From: Apostichopus japonicus
Taxonomy: Eukaryota; Echinodermata; Holothuroidea; Aspidochirotida; Stichopodidae
Assembly: GCF_037975245.1 (NCBI RefSeq)
Contig: NC_092577.1
Span: forward strand, 30,719,398-30,783,397
Length of the DNA stretch: 64,000 nucleotides
Reading direction: 5' to 3'
Part shown: positions 23,801-35,012 of the stretch, piece after piece
How the letters are laid out: each line of letters starts with the position of its first letter
Position numbering within the stretch: the first letter of the stretch is position 1
Program-made: the position numbers and the translations under genes
Notes under the pieces: generated by a model
The model's database searches: none
What the model saw: only the letters and a program-made list of their open reading frames with translations
Told to the model about the DNA's origin: nothing

Positions 23801-26758
23801 AGACAGCGATGACGAGGGGGGTGTCAGTCAGTTATCTGGGAGGAGGAAGAAAGGAAGGAGGCAGAGAAGACACTCTGGTCATGTGAGTGTATGTTTATGA
23901 ATATGCATGACCTGTCCCCGCCCCCCTCCCCCCACCCCCGCCTCGTTGTTGAACAGAGATGTTGCTAGTAGTTAGCTGTTGTAACCAGGGATGTGTAGTT
24001 CAGACTGAACAACTGGTCAGGCTTCATCCGTTTTGGGTTGTGGATTACACATTCTGTTCACACCTCTCAAATTCAGAAGATCACTGTGTCATGGTTAGAC
24101 AGGTTTACCAAAACTGTAACAAGTTGGTGAGGAATGAGCCCAGTGATCCATTTTATCCCTTGTTATATCAGTAACTTGCTGTTAGAGCGTGACTAACAGG
24201 GATTTCCTTTGCGGTAGTTTGCCCTTGTGTTTAATAACTGCTGTTTTATTAGCTCTCACAACTAACTTCCTTTCTCTTTTTGATTCCGCCTACAGAGCAA
24301 ATCTCTACGACATTCCCACCAAGTATTTTCACAGTTTCTGTCCATGAAGATGGATGCCCCGCCCACGATGGCTGAGGTAGTGGAAACGTTAGTTAAACTC
24401 AGATCCAAGCTGGTGAGTTTCTCGTGTCTAATGCCTGCTCCAGGGGTACTCGTTTGACGATCTGGCAAGAATAGACAAATCATTTCCATTCATCGTTAAC
24501 ACAAATATAACTCATTGATTTAGGAAATTTGCTATTTTAATGTGTGCTTTGTTTTTCTTTATTGTTGTTGTTGTGAATGGTGGTGTGTTTGGTTCCTTGC
24601 CTTGGGCAGAAGGAATCTTTGTGGTGGCAATGGGGATGTTTGTGTGCATCCATGTGTACCCGGGTATCTAACCTTGGCTTGTTTGTAACTCTCTTAACTC
24701 CAAATTGTAAAAACTTGGATATACTTCAGACTTGATATGTGGATCCACCTTATTGAGCAGAAGAACCACATTCTTTTCTGCAACGGTCAAAGGTCATTTT
24801 GAGGTCAGCAGAGGTCTGAAAGCCTTGTAAATAACTCCAAAAGTAAAGCTTGGATTCACTGTATAATTGGTGTGCTGATCCACCTTATTAAAGTATACAA
24901 TCTCTATTGCTTTCTATGGAGGTCAAAAGTCATGTAAGGTCGACGAAGGTCAAAGTCTGAAAACTTTGTAAACAGGATGAACTCCAACAGTAGAGTTTGG
25001 ATTGCTTCATGTATGATATGTTGATCCCTAGTCTTGATGTTAGACTTACCAAGGAATATGGAACTCATCACTCTGGTTGGCTTCAAAATGGATGTAATAT
25101 TTTCGGTGGTTCTAAGTGGACTTATTTTGTTATGCATGTATGGATTCTTTTGTATGTATATTTCATTAGTTTTTATTTTTATTTCTTAATTTTTTTGTTG
25201 ATTTTTTGAAAAAAAATTATATTTGAATTTTTGAAGCTGTTAATAAGATGTGAAAAACCAGCAGTGTGTGTTTTCTTTCGTGTGTGTCTTCAACTGGAGG
25301 AAGTAAAATAAAAACAGAAGTTGTGATAGAACTAGGGACCTTGTGATGCAAGAAAAATCTTTAACATTAGACCATTAGGTGGGATTATGTGTAAAACATT
25401 TTTGTTAAAAAGAAATTATAAGGCTCTAGCTGGGCTTTTAACCCTAAACATGGAGTTTGTCTCAGTTACAGAACATAAAACGACTGGGCCAATGCAATTG
25501 TTGAGAATTTGTTAAGCTGGTTTCTAATATTTCAAACTTCATAATGTATGTAGGAAGACGCATAGAAAATGTGTGTGTGACAACTTGGCTTGTAAACTCT
25601 CTATCAAAAGTAAATGGTGGTTCAACTCCATACTTTGGTATGTGGATGCATCTTAGGGAGTATAGGAATCCTATTATCATCTGTGGTGGTTGAAAGTGAT
25701 GTCAGGTCACCAGAGGTCAAAGTCTGAAAACTTTGTAAACTTGATAAAACTTCAAAAGCAAAGCCTTGAATGAACTTCAGACTCAGTTATGTGGTTCCAC
25801 CTCAGTGAGTACAAGAACCGTAATGTTCTTTAAAGAGGCCAAAGAACATTTGAGGTCATTCTCATCCCCCTCCTTTTCCTGTTAGTTAGTCATCAGTTGC
25901 AAGGTATATAACCATATGTGTGTATTCCTCCAAATTTTCTTTTCATTTTATACATCAATCCTTCAAGCTCGACGAAATACACACAACCGTTGCTTTTTTT
26001 TCTCCCTGCAGGATTATCTCGAAAAACTGGCCAAAGATGAAAAGCTGCAGTCGGAGGTTGGTTCCTCCCATGGAAGCGATTTTACCATGTCGTCGGATTA
26101 CTCGACTGGAACGAATGAACTTTCACAGGACCATCAGCTCATCGAGGACGATGAGCTGATACCGGAAGGGGGCGACGAGGAAGTGGACGATTCACGTTTC
26201 CTTCAGTCGGATGCCTCAAAGGATGATGGGATACATTCCTTGTCCAGCAGCAGCACGGTGAACGACCTTGAATCCAATCACGACACGCCTTTCGTCTCCC
26301 TCGACCCTTCGGAAGAGCCGAACGACGACACCCAAAAGAGCGGCTACCCCGGCTCGAGACAGGACGAGGGGTTAGCGGACATCAAGGACAGCCGTAGCGG
26401 ACAAAATGAAATCAACGACCAGAAGAGTGTGACCGAAGAGGATCTGGTGGAAAACACCATCAACTCGGAGAAACTCAACGGATTCAAAGAGGGAGAGATC
26501 ATTGCAAAGGTCAGAGAGAGCGGAGAATTTTTGTCGTCGGATGTGAAGCATATACACGAAAGTATGGAGAACTGTTCCTTAGTCGACGGTACGCCCTCTA
26601 TCGAGGTGGACGGACCGTTGTTGAACGGAGGCGAGTGTAATAGCAATAATTCCAATGCCAGGAGCAACGGCTCCTCCAAGACACAAACAGTGGAATATCT
26701 GCGAACACTTTCGGACACGATCAACCAGAACGATGTGGTCGTCGTTAAACCGAGTTGA
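11303..26758 (+). CDS. BFR1-like coiled-coil protein (5' end missing)
   Basis: Ten phase-consistent coding exons: 11303-11400, 12102-12269, 16561-16733, 20873-20945, 21113-21251, 21903-22059, 22390-22505, 23716-23882, 24296-24412 and 26012-26758 (TGA). They encode about 651 residues, with the first codon split from an unseen upstream exon. Residues 1 to about 310 are rich in Lys, Glu, Gln and Arg and look like coiled coil. The segment LPYRTVEGLDRALKNLEYQL (about residue 96 on) and the later FSQFLSMKMDAPPTMAEVVE (about 373 on) resemble the conserved parts of the fungal BFR1 (nuclear segregation protein) family. Yeast Bfr1 is a cytoplasmic and ER-associated mRNP protein on polysomes. The last exon adds about 230 residues rich in Asp, Glu, Ser and Asn with no recognisable domain; this tail is long for the family. 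Two donors are atypical: GTATCC after exon 1 and CA|GTAGGT after the sixth visible exon. The gene call is firm, the family call moderate. Confidence 0.82.
13270..13325 (+). repeat. Short tandem repeat, ~18-bp unit, three copies
   Basis: The block GCACTGTACACCCTTAG recurs three times with small changes, in an intron of the BFR1-like gene. A further GCACTGTACACC lies near 13,374. Confidence 0.75.
15325..15490. mobile_element. Decayed foldback element (copy 1)
   Basis: The left end GCAGCTGTAAAATCCCC and the right end with CACAGCCTGGCTGGAGGAT match the ends of the better-preserved element at 16,762-16,938, in the same orientation. It is intronic in the BFR1-like gene, with no coding content. Confidence 0.55.
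15643..16277 (+). repeat. Tandem array, ~173-bp unit, about 3.7 copies
   Basis: The block GATGAGATGGGAAGGGAAGG recurs near 15,643, 15,817, 15,988 and 16,159. Each copy carries a T run and TTCAGGATTGGGGTGCG. Copies are nearly identical, so amplification is recent. The repeated T-run plus TTCAG looks like a splice acceptor, but the following frame shows no exon. Confidence 0.9.
16320..16555 (+). repeat. Tandem array, ~77-bp unit, three copies
   Basis: TTTCATTTATTAATCCACTT recurs near 16,322, 16,399 and 16,474, each followed by AACAAAACCAAAGACA and ending in ATATATCCTTTTT. The last copy runs into the polypyrimidine tract and AG that precede the BFR1-like exon at 16,561. Confidence 0.9.
16762..16938. 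mobile_element. Small foldback element (copy 2)
   Basis: Arms at about 16,762-16,800 and 16,905-16,938 are inverted: CCCCTGCAGCCAGGCTGC on the left and CGCAGCCTGGCTGCAGGA on the right. It begins only about 30 bp after the donor of the BFR1-like exon 16,561-16,733. Apparent 66- and 80-codon ORFs across it come from the repeat. Confidence 0.65.
17030..17665. mobile_element. Diverged foldback element related to 40,855-41,380
   Basis: The left part has AAGTGAACTTGAAGCAAACA and GTGATGTCATAG. The right part has the inverted counterparts GTGACATCACACCTGTTT and CATCTCAAAAACG. The same pair of blocks forms the clear inverted repeat at 40,855-41,380. Arms here are diverged and ends are approximate. 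Confidence 0.5.
19065..19599. mobile_element. Non-autonomous DNA transposon (MITE-like)
   Basis: The left end reads CAGACCTGTCAACCTG. The right end, read on the minus strand, is CAGACCCGGTCAACTCTCCC. AATACA directly flanks both ends (19,059-19,064 and 19,600-19,605), a possible 6-bp target duplication. The interior has repeated AATAGGGAG and ACCGGGAG blocks near the ends and no transposase frame. The superfamily is not certain. Confidence 0.6.
19973..20560 (+). repeat. Degenerate tandem repeats rich in AGGTCA-type motifs
   Basis: About four diverged units of roughly 130-150 bp. Each opens with GTAAACACNATATCTCA and contains a GGAGGTCAAAGGTCATTTG-like block, then a CACCAGAGGTCAAA-like block. 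Intronic in the BFR1-like gene. The same family recurs at about 24,673-25,000, 25,572-25,870 and 62,140-62,620. Confidence 0.75.
24673..25870 (+). repeat. Second and third blocks of the AGGTCA-type repeat
   Basis: Blocks at about 24,673-25,000 and 25,572-25,870 repeat the pattern TTGTAAAC...AAAGTCTGAAAACTTTGTAA with GGTCAAAGGTCATTTTGAGG-like cores. They flank about 570 bp of unrelated AT-rich sequence in the last intron of the BFR1-like gene. Confidence 0.7.
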
Positions 26759-27083
26759 TCACAGATTTTCGTAGTCGTTTTTGAATCCGACTCTCTGTTC
26801 TATTTCACATGTCCGTTTGCCTTCTTAACTCTCTTTCTCAGTTTCGTAGATTTTTCAGACGAGGGAGATATAAAAGGACTATTCTCGGATTTGATTTGTA
26901 AATAACTTTTTCTTTTAACAGTACATGTTTTTGTTTTTTTAAGTCTGAATTATTTTTAGAGTTAATTTCCATTCTGAAACTTTTAGAGTAAAGATCTGTC
27001 CACAGGACATTTTGTACCAGAGTCACTTTTCGTACTTACAGTGGAGCTATAATAATGTTATTCAAGTATGCAACAGCTGGTTT

Positions 27084-27151
27084 CCAATGACCTTCTTATG
27101 AGAATGTTCAACTATTAATAGTTTTAAACATTCTCATAATAAGGTCGTTGG
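27084..27151. repeat. 25-bp inverted repeat in the likely 3' UTR/downstream
   Basis: Arms at 27,084-27,108 and 27,127-27,151 (start CCAATGACCTTCTTATGAG, end TAAGGTCGTTGG) pair with about two mismatches around an 18-bp AT-rich loop. It lies about 330 bp after the BFR1-like stop codon. It is either a foldback element or a stable hairpin in a long 3' UTR. Confidence 0.7.
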
Positions 27152-27472
27152 AAGTGATGTGAGTATCGGCCGGTTTTCAAAGACCTTCTAATACGCGAGT
27201 GTTAATGGGATAATCACTGCATATTCAGTAGCGAATAAGTAATGAATATGATATGAGTATACACCACTGAATAGCAAAGTGTATAAATGTATGTGTGTGT
27301 GTGTAAAAACGACATGCTATTACGGGTTCACAGGTGCTAAAAGTCAGACGTAAACTCCATGGGTTCCGTCTGACAGCATTGCTCCAGGAATAATTTCTAA
27401 TTATTAAAAGAATCAAAATAAAATAAAACTGTTAGCAAACTGCTAATCCACTAGAGAGCCTGTGTAGGAGAA

Positions 27473-27561
27473 TGTGTAAAAGTAAGATGGCTTAAAAAAA
27501 AAAATGTTTATTTTTTTTTTAGCCTTAGGATTGAAACGTCAGGCCAACTTACTTTTACACA
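27473..27561. mobile_element. Tiny foldback element with hammerhead-like remnant
   Basis: TGTGTAAAAGTAAGATGGC at 27,473-27,491 is inverted, with one mismatch, at 27,543-27,561. Inside, 27,521-27,546 reads AGCCTTAGGATTGAAACGTC and then AGGCC. This is a deleted version of the hammerhead-like motif at 47,233-47,273; both copies are followed by AACTTACTT. Confidence 0.55.
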
Positions 27562-28989
27562 TAATTATTAATAGATCATTTGAAGCCAATTGATAGTTCC
27601 ATGTTAAGAGAGAGGTTCTGCTTTCTACACTGTACATCTAGATGTCATGGAACTATATAGCGTATATTTCCGTCTGTGAGAAACACACCTTTGGGTTTGT
27701 GTGCTTCTCCTGCGGGTGAATTTGCGCCAGTGGTATTCATGGCTTTACAAGGCACAAGTAAATAGGAGGTCCTTAAGGTGGGGTGGGGGGGGGGTGAATA
27801 GCCCTACGGTCTTCTGACTGAAGGTAGTTTGAAGATGTGGACTTGGTTCACATGGTTCCATTGTCTCATATTCAGAGCGACTCGGTTGGAGAGTAAATCA
27901 AGGTGTTGTTAGCCCAGGCTCTATCCTCGGTTCTTAAAAAGTATCAGTTTTAGACTTTAGTTGAAGACTTGTGATAATTCTATTTGCTTCTGTTTGAAAG
28001 TTGTCACAGAGAAACACCAAAGAAAAATCAAGATTGCTGTGACATAGTTTGAGGTCCAAGGATTGTGGAAGGAAAGTTGTAAAAGTGTGTGCGTGTGTGT
28101 GCGTTTGTTTTGTAGTCTGACCGAGGACTTGAACAAAAGAATTCCAGGTCCTCGGTTGTGATTTCTAAAGAATCACCACGTCCACGGAAGAATTCTATTG
28201 TATGGGGTATTGTTAAGGTTAGGGTACGTAGATTTGAACAATGGAAAATACAATGGGGTCCTCGGTCTGCATGTAATACAAACGTGTGTGTGCATGTGTG
28301 TGTACTGAGGTAAGGTGTGTATCTGTAAGAATATGAAGAGATATACATTTTTGATAAAAAATTTTAAGAAACAAACTGCCGAATATTCTTTGCACGGTTG
28401 TAATTTTTTTTTGGGGGGGAGGGGGTATGTGTAACCATGTCTGTGGTGTGACTGACAGACTGGGTATGTATAATTTCATTTCATCATAGGTTCATCTATG
28501 ATCGTAATTAAGTAAAGAATTTTTTTTTTTTTTTAACAGGAATAATGCATTTACTCATTGTTAAGTATATATTTTTATTATCTATGATCAATAACGAAAA
28601 AAAAACGATATGTAGAAAAACTGAATATTGATTCGAACAGATTCTTAGTCATGAATAAACATGTTTATTTACCTCTATACTGAAGTTTCCTAATCAGACT
28701 CAGGAATTTTACCAGACAAGATGAAAGCAGGAACACCCTAATAGCTGGTCTAGCCAACTGCATTACTTACTTTAGGCATCATATCATATAACATCAAGGA
28801 ATAAAAAGAGGGAAGGTTATTTGTTTGAGGTTTATAGCTTGATTTTTTTTTCTTCAAATTTTTTTTTTTCACTTACGGTTTATTAGGGAGAGGATGAACT
28901 CTTGGCTGTTGCTTGTAGTTCTATGAGGTTGTCATTTGTATACGTCATCTCCGACCACTCACTCTATGTTGTATGTATGTTTTCTTTTT

Positions 28990-29222
28990 TGATTGACTGA
29001 CTGACTGAAACACCAAGTTGGGACAATTTGTTCTATACTGTAGTGTCATGTCCCGCTTCAGAGCACTTGTATTGTCAGTACAAGCAGTATGAAAATCATG
29101 TTTCTCTCTGATCAAGGTTAGGAACTGTTTGTACTGACAATACCAGTGCTTTGAGAGCATGATATTGGAGGACAGTTTAGAGAGGTTTTAGCATTAGGAA
29201 ATTGTCCCAATTGGCTGACTGA
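28990..29222. mobile_element. Foldback element able to form a long hairpin
   Basis: The inner arms (about 29,058-29,089 and 29,124-29,155) are 32 bp with about four mismatches, sharing GTATTGTCAGTACAA and its inverse, around a loop of roughly 35 bases. Outer blocks also pair: AAGTTGGGACAATTT near 29,013 and AAATTGTCCCAATT near 29,201, with weaker pairing between. The outer pairing points to a foldback transposon rather than a dedicated small-RNA gene. Confidence 0.65.
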
Positions 29223-29567
29223 TGAGAAACAACATGTACATCACATGTTGTTAATCCCAGAGTGAAGAACATGTCATGAATTTGTATGTTAGTTACAGAC
29301 AATGCATATATGCCTGGGGACGTGAGCTTACATCTCCAGATTTCGCAAAAACATGCATCAAGAACGTATGTAAATGATTTATTCATGTGCTTTGGTTCTG
29401 ATGCAGAGCATAAAATTGACTATTACCAGTAATATCTATAAATGTCTGCTGACATAAATCTTTATACAGTAAAGTCCATGAATGCTTATACTTGTCACAA
29501 GCTATGCAAAAGTGCTGCATTTACCCATCAGACGTGTATCTATCTCAGTCATTGTCAGATAGTCTCA

Positions 29568-30018
29568 GAACCTCAAACCTTCAGCTAGGAGAGGTACAGA
29601 TGATAATATACTTTGTCAATTACCTCAAACCTTCAGCTAGGTGAGGCACAGATGATAATTTGTCAATTACCTCAAACCTATGGGTTTTGGAGAGGTACAG
29701 ATGATAATATACATTGCCAACCTCAAACCTATGGGTTTTGGAGAGGCACAGATGATAATATACATTGTCAGATGATAATATACATGATGAAAATTATATA
29801 TACATGATGATAATATACAATAGATGATAATATACACTGTCAACCTCAAACCTGTGGGTTTTAGAGAGGTACAGATGATAATATAGTTTGTCAACCTCAA
29901 CTCTATGGGTATTGAAGAGGCACGGGTGATAATATACATTGCCAACCTCAAAACCTCAAACTTATGGGTTTTGGAGAGGTACAGATGATACTATACTTTG
30001 TCAATTGCCTCAAATCAT
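29568..30018 (+). repeat. Tandem array, ~50-57 bp unit, about eight copies
   Basis: Units contain CCTCAAACCTATGGGTTTTG, then GAGAGGTACAGATGATAATA. An internal patch has only the GATGATAATATACA part repeated. The frames open through it are by-products of the periodicity. Confidence 0.85.
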
Positions 30019-30636
30019 TTAGAACCTCACTTTGACATGATCAGTGGACTGTTCATATTATAGGCAGACAATATGATTCTATTAACTTCCTGTTTGGAGT
30101 AAAGTATAGTTCAAAGCACCTTGTAGATAATCTTAGCTATTTGGCAATCTGTGGGTGAAGTACGGACAGGTTTATGTCCTCGGGCTACCCACTACCCACA
30201 TGTATGCTTTGATAGCGATCGATGAAGTCATCACAGAGGTCACAATTTCTCCTTGGTATACATCTCCCACACGGTGGGGAAGTACCCACTTTATATCGAG
30301 ATCACGTTACCAAACAAGAAGAGTAAAGGATATATGAAGGTCCTACTGCATAGGTTGTAATGAGTCTGTGTGGAATGTTTAGCCTCCCAGATAATTTGTG
30401 GCTGGGAGGTAGAATGACCCTGTATGAATAGGTGAAAATGGTATTTGAAATTCTTTTCATGTTCTTTTCTTTTATGATGCCACCTACCCACTTTTAAAAA
30501 ATGTTTTACTTTTTAAGCCATTCATGTTGTCTCTTAGAAGTTGTCTCTTGAAGGTGTTGTGGTGAGGTTAAGGGGTGATATTTGATGATATTTCTTCAAT
30601 ATCTTCAACATGATAGGTGAACATGCTAGCAGTTTC

Positions 30637-31968
30637 AATGTGGCCCAAGCAGCATCGTAAATCTGTGTGGTCACAGTATGCTAGATCTATAAAGCAGCAC
30701 AAGTGACTGTGCTCACAGTATCTCGGATCAATGTGGCCCAAGCAGCATGGTAAATCTGTGTGGTCACAGCATCTGAGATCAAATGTGGCTCAAGCAGCAT
30801 GCTAAACCTGTGTGGTCACAGCATCTGGGATCAAATGTGGCCCAAGCAGCATGGTAAATCTGTGTGGTCACTGCATCCCGGATCAATGTGGCCCAAGCAG
30901 CATGCTAAATCTGTGTGGTCACAGAATCTGGGATCAGTGTGGCCCAAGCAGCATGCTAAGTCTGTGTGGTCACAGCATCTGGGATCAAATGTGGCCCAAG
31001 CAGCATGGTAAATCTGTGTGGTCACTGCATCCCGGATCAATGTGGCCCAAGCAGCATGCTAAATCTGTGTGGTCACAGAATCTGGGATCAGTGTGGCCCA
31101 AGCAGCATGCTAAATCTGTGTGGTCGCAGCATCTTGGGTCAATGTGGCCCAAGCAATATGCTAAATCTGTGTGGCCACAGAATCTCAAATCAATGTGGCC
31201 CAAGCAGCATGCTAAATCTGTGTGGTCACTGCATCCCGGATCAATGTGGCCCAAGCAGCATGCTAAATCTGTGTCTTCACAGCATCTGGGATCAATGTGG
31301 CCCAAGCAGCATGCTAAGTCTGTGTCTTCACAGCATCTGGGATCAATGTTGCCCAAGCAGCATGCTAAGTCTGTGTCTTCACAGCATCTGGGATCAATGT
31401 GGCCCAGCAGCATGCTAAATCTGTGTCTTCACAGCATCTGGGATCAATGTGGCCCAAGCAGCATGCTAAGTCTGTGTCTTCACAGCATCTGGGATCAATG
31501 TGGCCCAAGCAGCATGCTAAGTCTGTGTCTTCACAGCATCCTGGATCAATGTGGCCCAAGCAGCATGCTAAGTCTGTGTCTTCACAGCATCTGGGATCAA
31601 TGTGGCCCAAGCAGCATGCTAAATCTGTGTCTTCACAGCATCTGGGATCAATGTGGCCCAAGCAGCATGCTAAATCTGTGTCTTCACAGCATCTGGGATC
31701 AATGTGGCCCAAGCAACATGCTAAATCTGTGTCTTCACAGCATCTGGGATCAATGTGGCCCAAGCAGCATGCTAAGTCTGTGTCTTCACAGCATCTGGGA
31801 TCAATGTGGCCCAAGCAGCATGCTAAATCTGTGTCTTCACAGCATCTGGGATCAATGTGGCCCAAGCAGCATGCTAAGTCTGTGTCTTCACAGCATCTGG
31901 AATCAATGTGACCCAAGCAGCATGCTAAGTCTGTGTCTTCACAGCATCTGGAATCAATGTGGTTACAG
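30637..31968 (+). repeat. 51-bp minisatellite, about 26 copies
   Basis: The unit contains TCAATGTGGCCCAAGCAGCA, then TGCTAAGTCTGTGTCTTCAC and AGCATCTGGGA. The first half of the array carries GTGTGGTCAC and the second half GTGTCTTCAC, giving two homogenised blocks. In the first half a ~154-bp higher-order unit (three monomers) repeats from about 30,812 and 30,966. Because 51 is divisible by three, several frames on both strands stay open, the longest 420 codons on plus. Copies differ at few sites and indels shift frames, so this looks like DNA-level amplification and not a protein gene. Confidence 0.93.
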
Positions 31969-32534
31969 CATCACTGTGCTCACAGTGTCTGGGATCAACA
32001 GAGCCACAGTAGAATTGCTGGTAGCAACTCATAGTGGTCCAAATGCCATGTTCTCTTTAGAAATATACATGTAATGAGTTATTTGTGTCACTGCCTATGA
32101 TATGCAAACTTATGTAAATTTTCAGTCCGTCTTAGGTGCTGTAAAAGAGAACAACTACAGTATAAGGCTTTGTGTGTGTGGTCAAACTAAGGGAGCCATC
32201 TTGGTAATAACATTACTTGCATAATTGGTCTCTGCTCATCAAGATAACAAAATCCTATGAATAGAGTTTAAGAAAAAGGAAAAAATATATATATACATAT
32301 ACATCATCTTGTAGTTTTGTAGGTGGTTGATGGGTATCCAAGATAATTCTTTTTAATTTTTTACATAATGCAATACATTTTCCCATATTTTTCCTCCCTG
32401 AATCAGAAGAAAAAAAATTACTATAAATTATACAAATAAAAATACAATTCTTTGATTCAATATTTGTTTTATTTGTTCTCATTTATTTATTTTACAAATA
32501 CTGTATTAGTTATTTAACAAACAATGATGCAAAA

Positions 32535-32960
32535 CAATGAAATTATTGAAGATCAAAAGAACAACACTTTTCCTGTTCAAGAGTAATACAGTACTGAGAA
32601 ATTATTGATGATCACAAAAACAACGGACAACACTTTTCCTATTCAAGTAAAATAGTTATCAGAAATTATTGATGATTACAAGAACAACACTTTCCTATTC
32701 AAGTAAAATAGTAATGAGAAATTATTGATGATCACAAGAACAACGGACAACACTTTTTCCTATTCAAGTAAAATAGTAATCAGAAATTATTGATGATCAC
32801 AAGAACAACACTTTTCCTGTTCAATTAAAATAGTAATGAGAAATTATTGATGATCACAAGAACAACACTTTCCTGTTCAAGTAAAACAGTAATGAGAAAG
32901 TATTGTTGATGACAACACCAGTGCTTCCCTGTTCAAGCAAAAGAGTAAAGGTGAAATGAT
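32535..32960 (+). repeat. Tandem array, ~60-65 bp unit, about seven copies
   Basis: Units contain GAGAAATTATTGATGATCAC, AAGAACAACACTTTTCCT and TTCAAGTAAAATAGTAAT. Some copies have an extra ACGGACAACA block. It lies between the 51-bp minisatellite and the SINE at 33,560. Confidence 0.88.
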
Positions 32961-33559
32961 TGATGATGAAATGAACAATAAAATAGTAGTATGTAATTCA
33001 ACCCAATCTTGAGCAATTTGGCAAATTTTTAAAATAAGTCGTTTGTATCATGACATTACTGAAGAACACATACAAGCAATGGGGCAAAATATTTGTTTAA
33101 AGGTAAACACTAAAATAGGGTGTATATGATATTGAATAACATCTTCATGAGAAATGAATATTAAACATAACAGATCAAACTACTTCACAAAGTGACATTT
33201 AAAGTTCTGAAGCTGCAATAAAAATTGAAGAAAAGAGTTTATTTCAATATCTCAGAAGAAAATTTACATATTAGCTTTATACAAAGAAAACAGGACAATA
33301 GTTGCCCCCGTTTCCCGTAAATGTGTTTACATCTTTCACTGTCCTGTTTACATTTCTTTGTCGTCTATGGTATGCTGTTTCTCTACATCTTTGACTTTCG
33401 GATATAAATAGATTTGGAAAACTCAATAGGTTTCCCAGAAACCGCAAACTAGAATGCAACATCTTTAAGTCTGCACCAGTCATAAACCGATAGTTTCCAC
33501 CAATGGTTAACATTCATGATAAACCACCACCCAGGAGTGGAACACATGGCATTATACTG

Positions 33560-33842
33560 GAGCTGTGGTCGAGTGAATAAAGGGCGGTTGCACTTGAAGC
33601 AATGAGGCTTAGCAATCAGGAGGTTCCGGGTTTGATACCCGGCTGGGTCATAGTAAGGTTGGTTTGTCATCCAAGAGCAATATATGAAATAAATTGAAAA
33701 GATTCCAAATTTGAGTTAAAATGTTGAATTGGGAGCCACCAGATGTGTAAGTTGTAATCCATAAGCCCTTGCGGGTTTCTCCCACATTTTGTGGTCGCAT
33801 AAGCGTCGTAAAAAAATAACTACTAATTATTATTATTATTAT
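33560..33842 (+). mobile_element. tRNA-derived SINE with (ATT)n tail
   Basis: The head carries an A box TGGTCGAGTGA (33,566-33,576) and a B-box-like GGTTTGATACC (33,629-33,639) inside CCGGGTTTGATACCCGG, spaced like a tRNA with a long variable arm. A body of about 180 bp contains CTTGCGGGTTTCTCCCAC. The element ends in (ATT)n at 33,827-33,842. It is a retroposon and not a working tRNA gene, because the anticodon arm and acceptor stem do not close. No hammerhead core is visible in it. Confidence 0.8.
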
Positions 33843-35012
33843 GGTAGTACCAGGTATCTTTTTATCAGGGACAGATTAATTTCCCCCTCTCTCCCCCATC
33901 CCCCAAGAATGAACTTGATCCTCACGGTCCTTGTCCACTTTGAGAACTAGAGCAGGATCAGGACCTTGGTTTCCCTCAGAGAGGTTCACATTTAAAAACG
34001 GATGGTCAATGGTCAAACCAAAGAGTGTTGTGCAAGCCTGAAATGTTCAGAGTCTGCGTTTACTCTGAAGTGATGTCAAGTATTAAAGCAGAGATCTTGA
34101 GTCGATTGATCCCGGGATCATCCCGGATTATTCACGCTACAATCTCAATCGCCCTCACAAGGATCCTTCACGAAAGGGAGATTAATATGATTGCAGGGTC
34201 TGATCCTGAGTACAGGAGCATTCATACTCTCAGTTGATCCCCCCTCGTGTTATCAACCCCCCCCCCCCCTCCCTATTGCATTCTCCATGTGAACAGGGTC
34301 ACCTTTAACCCTAAAAAGCCTGGTTCTTTCAGGAAAATTAAAATTGTTCACTCAAAGTGGCAAGACAGTTATCTTTTTGGCAAACGGTCATCTTTGAGAT
34401 ATCAAACAATCAAGGTAAGGCAGTGTCTTAGTTTGATAAAAATTTCACGCATCTGTTATCATATGATTAATGGAATGTTTTAATAAAATTGGCTGAAAAA
34501 GTAGCACTGCTACCAGTGCAGCAAAGCTACTTTAATTTTTAGACTTAATTGACAGGAGATAATTGCCAGCAAGAAAGACACCGACATTATGCATTGTCGG
34601 TGCCAAACGTTCAAACAGCACTAGTGTACTGGCGCAAGAAACACAACCGTCTCTCTGACATGGTGCAGAACAACAATTAGTACATCAAACATGGATACAC
34701 AAATCAAAAGCCACCCTTCCTCCTCCCCCCTCCCCCACCCCCCCAAAAAAAACGGAAAAATCCTATTAAGATTTTAGAATTATAATTTAAGGTCTATAAT
34801 GTGGCAAACTATAAAATCAAACCCATAGACGGTTTGTAAAGCAACTGTCTGGTTGGTTCCTACCAAAATAATAAAATACTCAACCACTTAATGAATATTC
34901 AGCATAGCCTACACATGCTTGTAGTGTGATATCAATGGAACCTATGATCCATGATAGGTGACTTTATAGTTTAAGCTGCATCGTCCAAACCTAGACGATT
35001 CCACTCGCAGTA

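Larger units (their letters stand above)
26759..35012. other. Intergenic region between convergent genes
   Basis: The BFR1-like gene (+) ends at 26,758 and the reductase gene (-) ends at 35,013, so two 3' ends face each other. I see no exon between them. AATAAA-type polyadenylation candidates occur near 27,419 and 28,655 on the plus strand, but neither can be tied to a transcript. The region is dominated by tandem repeats and small foldback elements, listed separately. Confidence 0.65.

Noticed and set aside
30637-31968. CRISPR-like regular spacing of repeats
   Set aside because: The genome is eukaryotic and the units are head-to-tail without unique spacers, so this is a minisatellite.
30812-32074. 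420-codon open frame, plus overlapping long frames on both strands
   Set aside because: It comes from a 51-bp tandem repeat whose length is divisible by three. Several frames are open at once, copies carry frame-shifting indels, and there is no splice or start context.
33560-33650. tRNA gene
   Set aside because: A- and B-box-like sequences are present, but the acceptor stem and anticodon arm do not fold and the sequence continues into a body with an (ATT)n tail. It is a SINE head.
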